Positions 1 through 9,884 of a DNA stretch of 64,000 nucleotides are shown piece by piece (the first letter of the stretch is position 1; every line of letters begins with the position of its first letter). Made by a program: the position numbers and the translations under genes. The notes below the pieces were generated by a model. The model did no database searches. It was given only the letters and a program-made list of their open reading frames with translations, and was not told where the DNA came from. Origin of the DNA: Mauremys mutica (lineage: Eukaryota > Chordata > Testudines > Geoemydidae); contig NC_059082.1 in the NCBI RefSeq assembly GCF_020497125.1, positions 51,668,524 to 51,732,523 on the forward strand, read 5' to 3'.

Positions 1-666
1 CCCGATCCCTGAGGAACACCACTAGTAACCTCCCTCCAGCCTGACAATTCACCTTTCAGTACAACCCGTTGTAGTCTCCCCTTTAACCAGTTCCTTATCC
101 ACCTTTCAGTTTTCATATTGATCCCCATCTTTTCCAATTTAGCTAATAATTCCCCCCATGGAACCGTATCAAATGCCTTACTGAAATCGAGGTAAATTAG
201 ATCCACTGCATTTCCTTTGTCTAAAAAATCTGTTACCTTCTCAAAGAAGGAGATCAGGTTGGTTTGGCACGATCTACCTTTTGTAAAACCATGTTGTAAT
301 TTGTCCCAATTACCATTGACCTCAATGTCCTTGACTACTTTTTCCTTCAAATTTTTTTCCAAGACCTTGCATACTACAGATATCAAACTGACAGGCCTGT
401 AGTTGCCCGGATCATTTTTTTCCCCCTTTCTTAAAGATAGGAACTATGTTAGCAATTCTCCAGTCATACGGTACAACCCCTGAGTTTACAGATTCCTTAA
501 AAATTCTTGCTAATGGGCTTGCAATTTCATGTGCCAGTTCCTTTAATATTCTTAATATGGATGAAGATTATCTGGGCCCCCTGATTTTGTCCCATTAAGC
601 TGTTGGAGTTTGGCTTCTACCTCGGATGTGGTAATATCTACCTCCATATCCTCATTCCTATTTGTC
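1..666 (-). mobile_element. CR1-type LINE, reverse transcriptase fragment, antisense
   Basis: Read on the minus strand this encodes the fingers and palm part of a CR1/jockey-type LINE reverse transcriptase. Visible blocks, in order, are a NYRPVSL block, a QHGFTKGRSC block, a [12 protein letters not shown] block carrying the first catalytic aspartate, and a segment leading into the VPQGS-type loop. The frame is nearly open with few disruptions, so this copy is fairly young. The 3' part lies beyond the left edge of the window. The 5' part continues at 2573-2688, on the other side of the inserted hAT element. What is seen is the conserved RT blocks; assignment to CR1 rather than another jockey-clade LINE is from general family knowledge. 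Confidence 0.88.
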
Positions 667-674
667 ATCCTACC
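667..674. repeat. hAT target-site duplication, left (ATCCTACC)
   Basis: The eight bases ATCCTACC stand directly before the hAT terminus and are repeated exactly at 2565-2572 directly after its other end. This fixes both ends of the element and shows it inserted into the antisense CR1. Confidence 0.93.
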
Positions 675-678
675 CAGT

Positions 679-763
679 GATGAGCTGCCAAAATCTTAAC
701 AACGGGTTCCCTATAAAAAGTTCTGATTTAACAACGGGTTCCCTATAAAAAGTTCTGATTTAA
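679..763 (+). repeat. Short direct duplication near the hAT left end
   Basis: The phrase AACAACGGGTTCCCTATAAA followed by AAGTTCTGATTT occurs twice in a row, about 30 bases apart, just inside the left terminus. The 43.7-kb copy of the family carries the motif once, so this is a local tandem duplication in this copy. Confidence 0.8.
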
Positions 764-798
764 GGGATGTGCGACAGCATGTATTTTTTGTACCAATA

Positions 799-1054
799 GG
801 GTTACCATACGTCCATATTTTCCCAGGAGGTGATTAAGAACCGAAAAGCCTGACATGTCCAGGAAAATACAGATGTATTTTAACCCTACCTAAAGTTCTT
901 TTTTAAAAAGATGGGGCTGAACTAGAAATGAGCTCCGTTTCACATGTGTGGGTAGTGATCAGGGACAGTCTCAATTTTTGGGTCTTTTTCTTATATAGGC
1001 TCCTATTACCCCTCACCCCCGTCCCGATTTTTCACACTTGCTGTCTGGTCACTC
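799..1054. mobile_element. TA-flanked miniature inverted-repeat element nested in the hAT
   Basis: The unit begins GGGTTACCATACG and ends GTCTGGTCACTC, with TA directly outside both ends. The ends pair as inverted repeats of the GGTNACCA type also seen at 9983, 11673, 36807 and 39265. The interior includes a Tc-rich stretch around 990-1040. TA target duplication suggests a Tc1/mariner-like mobiliser, but no transposase is present and the family name is not known to me. Confidence 0.6.
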
Positions 1055-1139
1055 TAGGGTGTGCACATGTGTGGGTCCCAGCTGCTCCCTGCCCTCCCCT
1101 CATTAAAGCAGGTGTGCAGGGTTACTGCCCTGGGAACTG

Positions 1140-2160
1140 CAGGGCACCAGTGGATGTGGGGCTGGCTGCAGATAGGGGCGTGGGGCAGGGCTAGCTGGAG
1201 GCAGGGAGTGACACGGGCTGGCTGTGGGCAGGTGATGCAGACGGGCGGGCTGCGGGTGGCTGTGGGCAGGGGGTGGCTGCGGGCGGCTGTGGGCAGAGGC
1301 TGGCTGCAGGCAGGGGGTGGCTGTGGCAGTGGCTGCGGGCAGAGGCTGGCTGCGGGCAGAGGGTGGCTGTGGCAAGGGCTGGCTGCGGGCAGAGGGCGGC
1401 TGTGGGCAGGGGGTGGGGCAGGGGCTGGCTGGGGGCAGGGGCTGGCTGGGGGTGGCTGTAGGCAGGGGCTGGCTGTGGGCAGGGGCTGGCTGTGGGCAGG
1501 GGCTGGCTGGGGGTGGCTGGGGGCAGGGGCTGGCTGGGGGCAGAGGGCGGCTGTGGGCAGGGGCTGGCTGTGGGTGGCTGTGGGCAGGGGGTGGGGCAGG
1601 GGCTGGCTGTGGGCAGGGGCTGGCTGTGGGCAGGGGGTGGCTGGGGGCAGAGGGTGGCTGTGGGTGGCTGGGGCAGGGGCTGGCTGGGGGCAGAGGGCGG
1701 CTGTGGGCAGGGGCTGGCTGTGGGTGGATGTGGGCAGGGGGTGGGGCAGGGGCTGGCTGGGGGCAGGGGCTGGCTGTGGGCAGGGGGTGGGGCAGGGGCT
1801 GGCTGTGGGCAGGGGCTGGCTGTGGGCAGGGGGTGGCTGGGGGCAGAGGGTGGCTGTGGGTGGCTGGGGCAGGGGCTGGCTGGGGGCAGGGGGCACGGGG
1901 TGGGGCAGGGGCTGGCTGTGGGCAGGGGCTGGCTGGGGGTGGCTGGGGGCAGGGGCTGGCTGGGGGCAGAGGGCAGCTGTGGGCAGGGGCTGGCTGGGGG
2001 CAGAGGGTGGCTGTGGGTGGCTGGGGGCAGGGGCTGGCTGGGGGCAGAGGGTGGCTGTGGGTGGCTGGGGGCAGGGGCTGGCTGGGGGCAGAGGGTGGCT
2101 GTGGGTGGCTGGGGCAGGGGGTGGCTGGGGGCAGGGGGTGGCTGGGGGCAGGTGGCTGCG
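1140..2160. repeat. G-rich minisatellite, about 17-bp unit
   Basis: A tandem array built on units close to CTGGCTGTGGGCAGGGG (17 bases), mixed with shorter units such as CTGGGGGTGG and variants with GGGCAGAGGG. The plus strand is almost free of A and very rich in runs of three to five G, so it could form G-quadruplexes or R-loops. The composition keeps frames open on both strands over several hundred codons; the predicted peptides change frame with each unit and show no domain, so they are rejected as proteins. The array lies wholly inside the hAT element. Confidence 0.92.
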
Positions 2161-2161
2161 G

Positions 2162-2290
2162 GCAGGGAAGGTGGGGGAGGGGCGCAGATACTCACGCGGG
2201 GGGGGGGCTGGGAGCAGGGGGGTGGCTGTGGCAGGGAAGGCGGGGGAGGGGCGCAGATACTCACGTGGGGGGGGGGCTGGGAGCTGCAGG
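2162..2290. repeat. Two-copy 69-bp tandem duplication with splice-donor-like sites
   Basis: A segment containing GGGAAGG, GGGGGAGGGGCGCAGATACT and a long G run occurs at about 2165 and again at about 2234, a period of 69 bases. Each copy holds CAGATACTCAC, which read on the minus strand is GTGAGTATCTG, a good match to a splice donor. Confidence 0.75.
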
Positions 2291-2470
2291 ACGCAGCCGG
2301 GGACTCACGGGGCAGCAGCAGGAGCCCCAGGGCCAGAGGTCCAAAGAGCAGGAGCAGCAACAGGGCCAGGAGGCAGCTCACATGGCTCTCGCAGCACAGC
2401 GCAGCGCCCCCCGGCGGCCGGGAGGAGGAATTACAGGCTTCCCAGGCAGAGCCCATCAAAGCTTCCCTCG
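2290..2470 (-). other. Exon-like segment inside hAT: hydrophobic peptide plus splice donor
   Basis: On the minus strand there is an open frame with a methionine near 2455 whose peptide runs through a Cys-containing stretch into a segment of about 25 residues made almost only of Leu, Ala, Gly, Phe and Pro (a LLALLLLLLFGPLALGLLLL core). This looks like a signal peptide or membrane anchor. It is followed at once by CCCCGTGAGTCCCC, a consensus 5' splice donor. The composition differs from the flanking minisatellite, and the segment is absent from the short copy at 43696. My inference is a captured host exon fragment; I do not recognise the source gene. Chance Leu-rich coding in GC-rich CTG/CAG repeats is the main alternative. 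Confidence 0.3.
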
Positions 2471-2572
2471 CAGGGAAGCTAGTTAACAAGCGGTTCTAAA
2501 ACCGCTTCTAAATTTAACAACGGGTTCGCGCGAACCGGTGCGAACCGGCTCCAGCTCACCCCTGATCCTACC

Positions 2573-2688
2573 ATCATCCCTAAGCTCCTCGTTAAAGACT
2601 GAGGCAAAGTATTTGTTTAGATATTGGGCCATGCCTAGATTATCCTTAACCTCCACTCCATCCTCAGTGTTTAGCTGACCCACTTCTT
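2573..2688 (-). mobile_element. CR1-type LINE, 5' continuation after the hAT insertion
   Basis: On the minus strand this continues the CR1 copy at 1-666. It encodes the pre-RT region, recognisable from the block around YLNKYFASVF. It ends abruptly next to Myb/SANT-like coding sequence at about 2688, the expected look of a 5'-truncated LINE insertion into an older element. Confidence 0.75.
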
Positions 2689-2985
2689 CATCATAGAAGC
2701 GGCATGTCTGGGGCTCTGACCTGGAGGGATCGTTTGCCTCTCTGGTTCTTTGGTAGGCTTGCCTCAGCTCCTTAAGTTTCACGCGGCACTGCTGCAGGTC
2801 CCTGTCATAACTTCAGTCCTTCATGCCCTTGGAGATTTTTTCAAATATTCCAGCTTTTCGTCTTTTGGAATGGATTTTGGATAGCACGGATTCGTCTCCC
2901 CAAACAGCGATCAGATCCAGTACCTCCCATTCGGTCCATACTGTAGCTCTTTTGCGATTCTGGGACTGCATGGTCACCTGTGCTG
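2689..2985 (-). pseudogene. Harbinger-associated Myb/SANT-like protein, N-terminal part, broken
   Basis: Read from a start codon at 2971 on the minus strand, the frame encodes a Myb/SANT-like DNA-binding domain: a basic start, then WTEWEVLDLIAVWGDESV, a KRRKAGIFEKISKGM helix, and a final helix around QQCRVKLKELRQAY and QTCRFYDE. This arrangement is typical of the Myb-like accessory protein of PIF/Harbinger transposons, which helps the transposase bind the element ends. A single in-frame TGA stop at 2813-2815 breaks the domain between its second and third helices. After QTCRFYDE the frame runs straight into the CR1 sequence, so the C-terminal half and the transposase are missing here. It is a dead copy. 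Confidence 0.8.
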
Positions 2986-3333
2986 ATCAGCTCGCCACAC
3001 TAGCCAAACAGGAAATGAAATTCAAAAGTTTGCAGAGCTTTTCCTGTCTGCCTGGCCAGTGCATAGGAGTTGAGAGTGCTGTCCAGAGCGATCACAATGG
3101 AGCACTCTGGGATAGCTCCCAGAGGCCAATACCGTTGAATTGCATCCACACTACCCCAAATTCGACCCGGCAAGGTCGATTTCAGTGCTAATCCCCTCAT
3201 CAGGAAAGAGTACCGAAATCGATTTTAAGAGCCCTTTAAGTTGACAAAAATGTCTTCGTCATGTGGACTGGTGCAGGGTTAAATAGATCTAATGCTGCTG
3301 ACTTCGACCTAAACTCGTAGTGTAGACCAGGGC
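2986..3333 (-). mobile_element. PIF/Harbinger-type element, 5' non-coding end
   Basis: Non-coding sequence between the Myb-like start codon and the element terminus. The end reads CGTAGTGTAGACCAGGGC and is followed by TTA, fitting the 3-bp TNA target duplication of Harbinger elements. A related terminus with GTCTAGTCTACA and TCA duplication is seen at 44722-44968. The plus-strand open frame across this region is a shadow and has no domain. Confidence 0.7.
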
Positions 3334-3336
3334 TTA

Positions 3337-3577
3337 TTCTCCTTCACTTTCTCTTTCTGGGTGTCAACATTTTTAACCTGTAGTGGGAAGATGGGCAGAG
3401 CTGAAATGTGGGATAGCGTTACACTGGAGGGGGTTGGGATTTTCTAGGCACCTAAAAGTTAGGGCTTCGTGCTGCTTAGTGTTGCAATGCTAAGTCCATT
3501 TGTGGATCCCTCCCAACGGCCCATTACCAAAACCCTGGGCCAGCTAGTCTTTCCCTAGGGATTAGTTGCAATCCAAG
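3337..3577. other. No gene recognised
   Basis: Short unique-looking stretch between the Harbinger end and the hAT element at 3586. I see no coding or repeat signature. Confidence 0.5.
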
Positions 3578-3585
3578 CAATAAGC

Positions 3586-3895
3586 CAGGGATAGGCAACC
3601 TATGGCACGGGTGCCGAAGGCGGCACGCGAGCTGATTTTCAGTGGCACTCACACTGCCCAGGTCCTGGCCACCAGTCCAGGGGGGCTCTGCATTTTAATT
3701 TAATTTTAAATGAAGCTTCTTAAACATTTTTAAAACCTTATTTACTTTACATACAACAATAGTTTAGTTATATATTATAGACTTATAGAAAGACCTTCTA
3801 AAAATGTTAAAATGTATGACTGGCACGCGAAACCTTAAATCAGACTGAATAAATGAAGACTCGGCACACAACTTCTGAAAGGTTGCCGACCCCTG
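3586..3895. mobile_element. hAT miniature element, CAGGGGTCGGCAACC family
   Basis: The 310-bp unit starts CAGGGATAGGCAACC and ends GGTTGCCGACCCCTG, an inverted pair, and is flanked by an exact duplication CAATAAGC (3578-3585 and 3896-3903). The interior is AT-rich with TTTAATTTAATTTTAAATG and TATATATTATAG tracts. No transposase is encoded. The target has TA at positions 4-5, as expected for Buster-type hATs. Confidence 0.93.
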
Positions 3896-3903
3896 CAATA
3901 AGC

Positions 3904-5150
3904 CATGCCAGAGTGCGACTGAAGGGGCCGGAGATGGGAGGGCGGGGGCATTTGGAGGCATGGACAGTGACACCAGGTGCTGCTGTCACTGCGTGCATGG
4001 CTAGGAACAGCCCCACTCTTCAAAACCTAGTTAACAAGAGCCTGTTGTGGCTAGCACAGGTGCCTAAACCAGCCCTGCTTGCTTCTATAATGAATTCCTT
4101 GCTGACCTACTTTCTTATTCCTGTTCATCAGGGATGATCTGGTTTTGTGTAGCGTGTCTGACAGTAAGGGGGTTTCTCTTCCCTTGGCTTTTGCTCTCAT
4201 TGTCTCACTTTAATAGCTGGATCAGAGGGATGCTGGCTTGGGTTCATTGGTTACTACTGAGGTTTCGATGGTGTTTTCTTTTCTCCAACAACCTCCTTAG
4301 TACATTTCATCATGTCACTCATTACACAAAGAGAGTCCATCAAATGTCAAGGCAGAGGAAAAAGGAAGATGCTTGTTGACATTGCTTGTTATCAGAGAGG
4401 GAGAGAAGGTGCTTCTGTGTACACTGACACTGACACAAAGAAGACAAAGGAAAACAGCACAGGCAGAGAAAAGCAGAGGTGGAATCTATGGAATAATGAG
4501 GCTCAAGGGGACCATAACAGCCTCCAGTAGGTAATAGCAATACTAGTGTCTCTTCTCCAAAAAGATCCCAAAGCCACTTACAAAGTGTTTAATTACAGGA
4601 ATTCCTTTATACCCACTCCTGAAAGGTAGCCACTTCTAGTGTATAACATAGCAACTCTATACACACTGGAACCAAATAAGAATATAGAGTAGCCAGTTGA
4701 CAAGGCAGGGAGAATTTAGGTAGGATAATGGTAATTCTTCAGATCTGTTGTCTCACCAGTATTTGAAGGGTGATGCCTGTACATTCATCCTGTCACTTAA
4801 TCACTGTCTCAAACAGCCTCAACACCTGCATCTGGAGAGTGATATAGGAGTTACACTCTGTCCTGGTCCCAAGAGGACCAACTCGTTAATTCTGGGGGAG
4901 GGGGGAGGGAGAGAGAGGAGCAAGAAGAGAGAAAATGAGGGAAGAGGGATAATAATGCGGAGAGAGAAAATGCAAGATGAAGAAACTAGAGGAGGAAGAA
5001 ATCTCAAACAAAGGAGATCTTGAATAGCAAAGAATTATGTTAGTAAAAGACTGTGAATGGCTAGCCAACTACAAAAGCAGTTTCTCATCCCTTTGTGTTC
5101 ACACCTCAACTGCTAGAAGAGGGCCTCATCCTTCCAGACTGAACTAACTG
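3904..5150. other. No gene recognised; purine-rich tract at 4893-5010
   Basis: No open frame here has a recognisable domain. From about 4893 to 5010 the plus strand is almost all purine (GGGGGAGGGGGGAGGGAGAG and onward), a low-complexity tract. Confidence 0.5.
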
Positions 5151-5154
5151 TGTT

Positions 5155-5300
5155 ATCTCTAGACTGATTCTTGCCTGCATATTTATACCTGCCTCTGGAA
5201 ATTTCCACTACATGCATCTGATGAAGTGAGTATTCACCCATGAAAGCTTATGCTCCAATACGTCTGTTAGTCTATAAGGTGCCACAGAACTCTTTGTCGT
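5155..5300 (+). repeat. Interspersed repeat with CATCTGATGAAGTG signature, copy 1
   Basis: Contains ACATGCATCTGATGAAGTG, then a hairpin-like TATTCACCCATGAAAGCTTA and GTCTGTTAGTCTATAAGGTG with CCACAGAACTC. The same ordered blocks recur at about 14690-14845 and 35605-35700. The family is common in amniote DNA, but I cannot name it from memory with certainty. Confidence 0.7.
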
Positions 5301-5304
5301 TAAT

Positions 5305-8300
5305 AAAAGGTGTTTTAAAACCAGTAAGACAATATAGAAAAGTTTGCTTGAGGGCAAGGATGGACAATGGAAAAGACTGAAGAGAAGATGTTCCAAACTC
5401 GATGGAAAAGTGGAGAATGCTGCAGGAAGAGAAAAGAGGAGTGACACAAACACTGAGATCACAGTAATGTTCTGTATCTGACCAAAAGTTCTCTTTACAC
5501 AACATTTGGACTTATAGTTGGTTCTGTTGCAAGGGTGAGCAGACATGCCTACTTTTGCCTACTTCTAGCAACAACAACAAATTTCAGACAAATTTTTGCA
5601 CTCTCTCCCCTCCCCCATACACACTGCAGTGGTAGATTGCCTCTTGCTTCCTTTTGAAAAAGCGGTAGGCATGGTATATCCCTAGGGCGCCAGGATTAAC
5701 GCCATTGCTTTCACAAAGCAATGCCCTGGATCACCCACCAGAACCTGGGTTTTATATCTGCTCTGAAAGACAGCATCTTTCACAGCCCAGCGGCTCCTTA
5801 GCACTGGGCTGGAGTTTGGGCCCAGGCTGCACTGACTCATGGGGAAGAGTGTTAGCTACTGAGTCATCAGTGCCACTTCCTACCATAAGACCAGGCTTGC
5901 CCCTAGAAGACTCCCATTCAAATGGTAACTAGATCTGGTCTTGCTCCTTTGAGATCTACAGGCTGGGACAGATCTGCAGCATTCCAGGAAAAGATAAACA
6001 GGCCCTGCCCTGGGATCAAAGAATCCTTTGGGCTGTAAGGGTTCATAGGTGGGTTATCTTGTCTAATCCACATCTGTACACCTAGGCAGCAGCGCAACCA
6101 TTTCCCACTGAATAACGTACTGGGCAACTCGGGTTTCTCTCTCCAGAGGTTAGTGAAAAGGCTCAGGCTGCCACCCTTCCTCCTCCATTCACACTCACCT
6201 GATCACTGCAGCCTCCCAACCCTTTCAGTTAGTTTCCCACTATCATGATGGTATTTTATTGGCCACAACCAGCAGAGAGAAGCGAGTACTGGGAGGATCT
6301 GAAGGATTTGGCGTTCAGCTTACTGGCACCAGTTTAGCAAGCCCCAAACTCAACTCTGCAGTGTAAACAGCTGCAGCCCAGAAGAACCAATGTGTTACTC
6401 TTCTAAGCCAGCTGGGGGAGAATGTCCAGCCATATCCTTTTCTCTCCTGGCCACTGACAGGATCCTGCAGCACAGCAGGTGACCCGATGACACCAAGTGA
6501 AACCTGCAATGTTGGGCTGTGGGTCTCCACAGATTGTCTGCAAATGTCTCTCTACTAATGGTTTGGTACTATTTAATGTCCTTTCGGTGCCTCATGTACA
6601 ACAGCCTGACAGGAACCCCAATAAAGCAAGGGAGACTGTCATGTGAAATGCAGGCTGCTGAGATACATTGAAAAGAAGGGATGAGACTGACCATTTTGGC
6701 ATCAACTTGGGAAACTGTGAACTCTGCTTTCCAGGTGCCTTCCCAGGTGATAGTTAAATACCTGGGCATGTTTTGCCCAGGCCCATACATTGTCTACACT
6801 GTGACAGCTAGGACTGTAGCAACAGAAGCTAGTCAAACATGTCTGCTCACCCTTGCAACAGAACCAAGGGACCTGCTCAGGGGCAAGGGTCATGACTTAT
6901 GGCAGCTGCCACACACAGAAGAGCTGCACCAGCTTCCCCCAGCCAAGTTTTCACACTGAGTGTCACATTCAGTCACTCATGCAGCTGATCAAGGTGGGAA
7001 GAGCCAGAAAAGTTTAGGCATTGGTTTGCCTGGTGACTTACAGGCAGGATCCATGGGTCTGAGCAGGAACACGTCAGTTAAACTGCAGTGGATATCTGTT
7101 AATTTCCTATGGGCACTGGTAGGATTTTTGTTCTACAGCCAGTCTTCTAGATCTTGGTCTACCAGCACCCACTTCATCTGCAACCGGGTACCATGTAATG
7201 GCACATCTGCCTTTGGAGTGATGGAAGTACTGCTAGCAAAGGTCAACACATCAGTGGCAGTGTGTGTGTAACCAATCCATGTGCTTTAGACCACACACAC
7301 ACGTGACTGGATTCCTGATCCTTCAGGTCAGAAAACACGGGTCTCTCTCATGCCTGTCAGCAGTAATAGATCCAGCCTGCATGCACATACGTGTGTGTTC
7401 ACTACAGTCCAGGTGAGAGCTGCTCTCCCTTTAGTTGGAAGAGTCCCATTTGTAAGTGGCCATTGCTCCGCTTTTCAGGAGAGCTCTTTCCAATCTGTGT
7501 GATCTGTTCCTGAAGGCGGGAAGGGACGTGGAACAGAGGCTGCGCCTGCTGTCAGGTGTGGGGCAGCAGGGAATGAAATGACCAGTCCAGTATTAGATCT
7601 CAGTGTTAGTCTCATAGTTTAACATCCTGGGAGGAGAAGGAGAGGTCTCCATCTGTCTTTAGGAACAGACTGTAGCCCTCTTTCCTCTTCTCCAGCCTCT
7701 CATCAGAGCTTCAACATGAACCTGGGATTAACTCCAGTAAATCTGCCCCCCCACCTACCAGACTGTTGCCAAGGAGACAAGGAACAGGACAAGGAGGGAG
7801 AGAGGCAGATTTAAGGGGACTAGCACAGGCCAATTTTTCTATCGCTGCTTGAAGTCCAGCCTCAGGGGTTTCCTTTCATTTGCAGTCAGGCTGAAACCTT
7901 CAGATCCTTTCATTTAGGAGAGTACGATACAGAGCTAACGTTCAGCCCCATGCAAGCAGAGGATGTGCTGCAGATCCAGCTGGGCTAGGGGGTCTGCATG
8001 TGATACCCTCTTTCTTTCTTTAAATGGCAGCCCCCGATTATGGCTCCACCGTTTTGCCCACCTAATTAATAGGATCACATTTTCCCAACGTGTTGGGATC
8101 TTGCTGTTTTTCATCCTCATTCCATAGCAAACCCCTCTCTAGAATCTGCTTCAGCTACTCAGTTCCCATCTATACCCTGGGGTGAGGCAGCACATTACCC
8201 AGTAACAACAGCCCACCAGGATGGGTGGGATCAAATACTTTACTGAACTACCTGGAGAGCAGTGGTGACATTGCATGTGAATTACAAGGGACCATTACAG

Positions 8301-8340
8301 ATCAACCCCGAGGCAGAGGTATGCATTGTAATTATCTTTT
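5305..8340. other. No gene recognised
   Basis: About 3 kb without a recognisable gene or repeat. Open frames are short, lack domains and occur in several frames at once. A short AC/GT microsatellite lies near 7260-7305. Confidence 0.5.
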
Positions 8341-8344
8341 TAAT

Positions 8345-8425
8345 TTGTGTTTGTACAGTACCTAGCACAGTGGGACCCTTATCCCTGACTGCGGCTCCTA
8401 GACATACGATTTAAGGGTACTACAG
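8345..8425 (+). repeat. MIR/L2-like 3' tail fragment, sense
   Basis: Contains TTTGTACAGTACCTAGCACA followed by GTGGGACCC, the recognisable tail shared by old MIR/L2-like repeats in amniotes. It lies head to head with the antisense copy that begins at 8430. Confidence 0.5.
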
Positions 8426-8429
8426 CAGC

Positions 8430-8640
8430 ACTTAGAGAAGACCCCATTGTGTTAGGTTTTGCACAGACAGTCCTTGCCCTGAAGTTCTTACAATCTATAC
8501 AAAAGGTGGGATGGGAAACTGAGGCAGGGGGATTGATTTGGCCAAGGTCAGAGAGCAAATTAGCAATGGAGGTAGGAATAGAACCCAGGTCTCCTGACTC
8601 CCAGTTAGATATCCTATCCTCTGGATTGCCCTGAAGCTCC
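8430..8640 (-). repeat. MIR-like SINE, antisense
   Basis: Shows CCCCATTGTGTTAGG, then CAGTCCTTGCCCTGAAGTTC with TTACAATCTA, then GGGAAACTGAGGCAGGG, GGCCAAGGTCAGAGAGC and GAACCCAGGTCTCCTGACTC. These blocks, in this order, are the reverse complement of a MIR/CORE-type SINE. Confidence 0.7.
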
Positions 8641-8644
8641 TGTT

Positions 8645-9400
8645 GTCTAGTGGCCCAATATAGTATTGTGGCTTCCAGGAGGAAGATTACAGCAAACACT
8701 TGTACTGTACATGTCACAACATCACAACACAACAGGGGAACACAATGGTTGTCAGAATCTTAACTCACAAGAGGATCCTCACTCAGTGTCAGACACATAT
8801 CTGACCCAATTCCTTCCAGTCCCAGTCCCTGATTCCCTGGCACCGGCATCGACTAACTCGATTGTAGAGAAAGTTGATGACAATAAGGTACCAATGAGCT
8901 ATACAGGGTGTGCATGCTATTTCTACTGGTTAGTGGCTTCTAGCAAACGTAGCCACTGGCCACTACAATGCAGAGAGTAGATCAGACAGTCCAGGAGGGA
9001 CTCTTTGCATTGCTATTATACAGGCACTTTCTGCCCATACTAGCCCTGAATGGGGACTGGCATGGCGAGGGCCACATGGTGGTTGGCTTTGCCCAGAGCA
9101 AGTCTACTCTAAATGGTGACATGAATGCCTGTGCACCCCTAGGAGACGTGTGTGTGGACACAGATGATTTATAGGCAGGCCGGGGCCTTAGGGGTGCACA
9201 GTCACATTTCTCCGCTGCAGAGAAGGCCCAAGGCTGACCTTGAACCATATTTTAACTGTGTGTGGGGAGGCAATCATAGACATTGTAACTGGTTTCACTT
9301 TTGTCCTCTCGTTTTGTTGACTGTCGTCCCACATGCATGGTGCCTAATTTAGAAGAGAAACTCCACCTTGTCTTCTCAGTTTGTCTGCAAAGTGCTGGGC
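8645..9400. other. No gene recognised
   Basis: Mixed-composition sequence; short frames on both strands have no recognisable domain. Confidence 0.5.
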
Positions 9401-9531
9401 TGTCAGGGAACAGGGCGTAGGTGGTCCGGCCTAGTGATTGAAGCAGGAGCCAGGAGCCAGGAATAGAAGCCCAGGGTCAGAGGCAAAGGCCAAATGCCAG
9501 AGCCAGAGTGAGGAATCGCAGTCCTGCCACC

Positions 9532-9740
9532 GAATTGCCGCCGAAGACCCGGCACTTTGGCTGCGGGTCCCAGGGTGGAAGGACCCCCTGCCGCCGAATT
9601 GCTGCTGAACACCCAGCACTTCAGCAGCAGGTCCCGGGGTGGAAGGACCCCCTGCCACGGGTCTTCGGGGCACTTCGGCAGTGGGTCCCGGGGTGGAAGG
9701 ACCCCCCGCCGCCGAATTGCTGCCGAAGACCTGGAGTGGA
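9532..9740. repeat. Tandem 59-64-bp GC-rich repeat
   Basis: Units containing GAATTGCYGCYGAAGACCC, then a GCACTT block and GGGTGGAAGGACCCCC, start at about 9532, 9596 and 9714 (spacing 64, then about twice 59). Open frames on both strands are shadows of the repeat. Confidence 0.8.
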
Positions 9741-9877
9741 AGAAGCTCCGGGGGCCCGGGCACCGCGAGAGTTTTCCGGGCCCCCCAGAGTGAGTGAAGG
9801 ACCCCGCTCCAGGGGCCCCAAAAAGCTCTCGTGGGGGCCTGGGGCAAATTGCCCGACTTGCCCCCCACCTCTGGGCA
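9740..9877. mobile_element. GC-rich element end, CAGGGCCGCCC-type relative
   Basis: Ends with GGGGCCTGGGGCAAATTGCC, then CTTGCCCCCCACCTC and GGGCAGCCCTG. The same block, inverted, forms the left end of the hAT element at 38646-38926. The left boundary and target duplication are not visible here. Confidence 0.5.
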
Positions 9878-9884
9878 GCCCTGT

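Larger units (their letters stand above)
675..2564. mobile_element. hAT-type transposon with expanded minisatellite core (1.89 kb)
   Basis: The element starts CAGTGATGAGCTGCC and ends CAGCTCACCCCTG; the two ends are imperfect inverted repeats and are flanked by the exact 8-bp duplication ATCCTACC, which is diagnostic of hAT insertion. No transposase is visible, so it is non-autonomous. A second, 428-bp copy of the family lies at 43696-44123 with the same ends, which shows that most of this copy's length is added interior. The interior contains a TA-flanked miniature element (799-1054), a long G-rich minisatellite (about 1140-2160), a 69-bp duplication, and an exon-like segment on the minus strand (about 2290-2470). 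Long Gly/Trp-rich or Pro/Ser-rich open frames here on both strands result from stop-poor repeat composition and are not genes. Confidence 0.9.

Noticed and set aside
1054..2499. Long overlapping frames (up to about 470 codons) on both strands, Gly/Trp-rich or Pro/Ser/Ala-rich
   Set aside because: They lie wholly in the G-rich minisatellite, exist in most frames at once and reflect lack of stops in the repeat unit, not coding.
2823..3191. 122-codon plus-strand frame starting MPLEIFSNIPAF
   Set aside because: It is antisense to the Myb/SANT-like gene, whose domain is readable on the minus strand.
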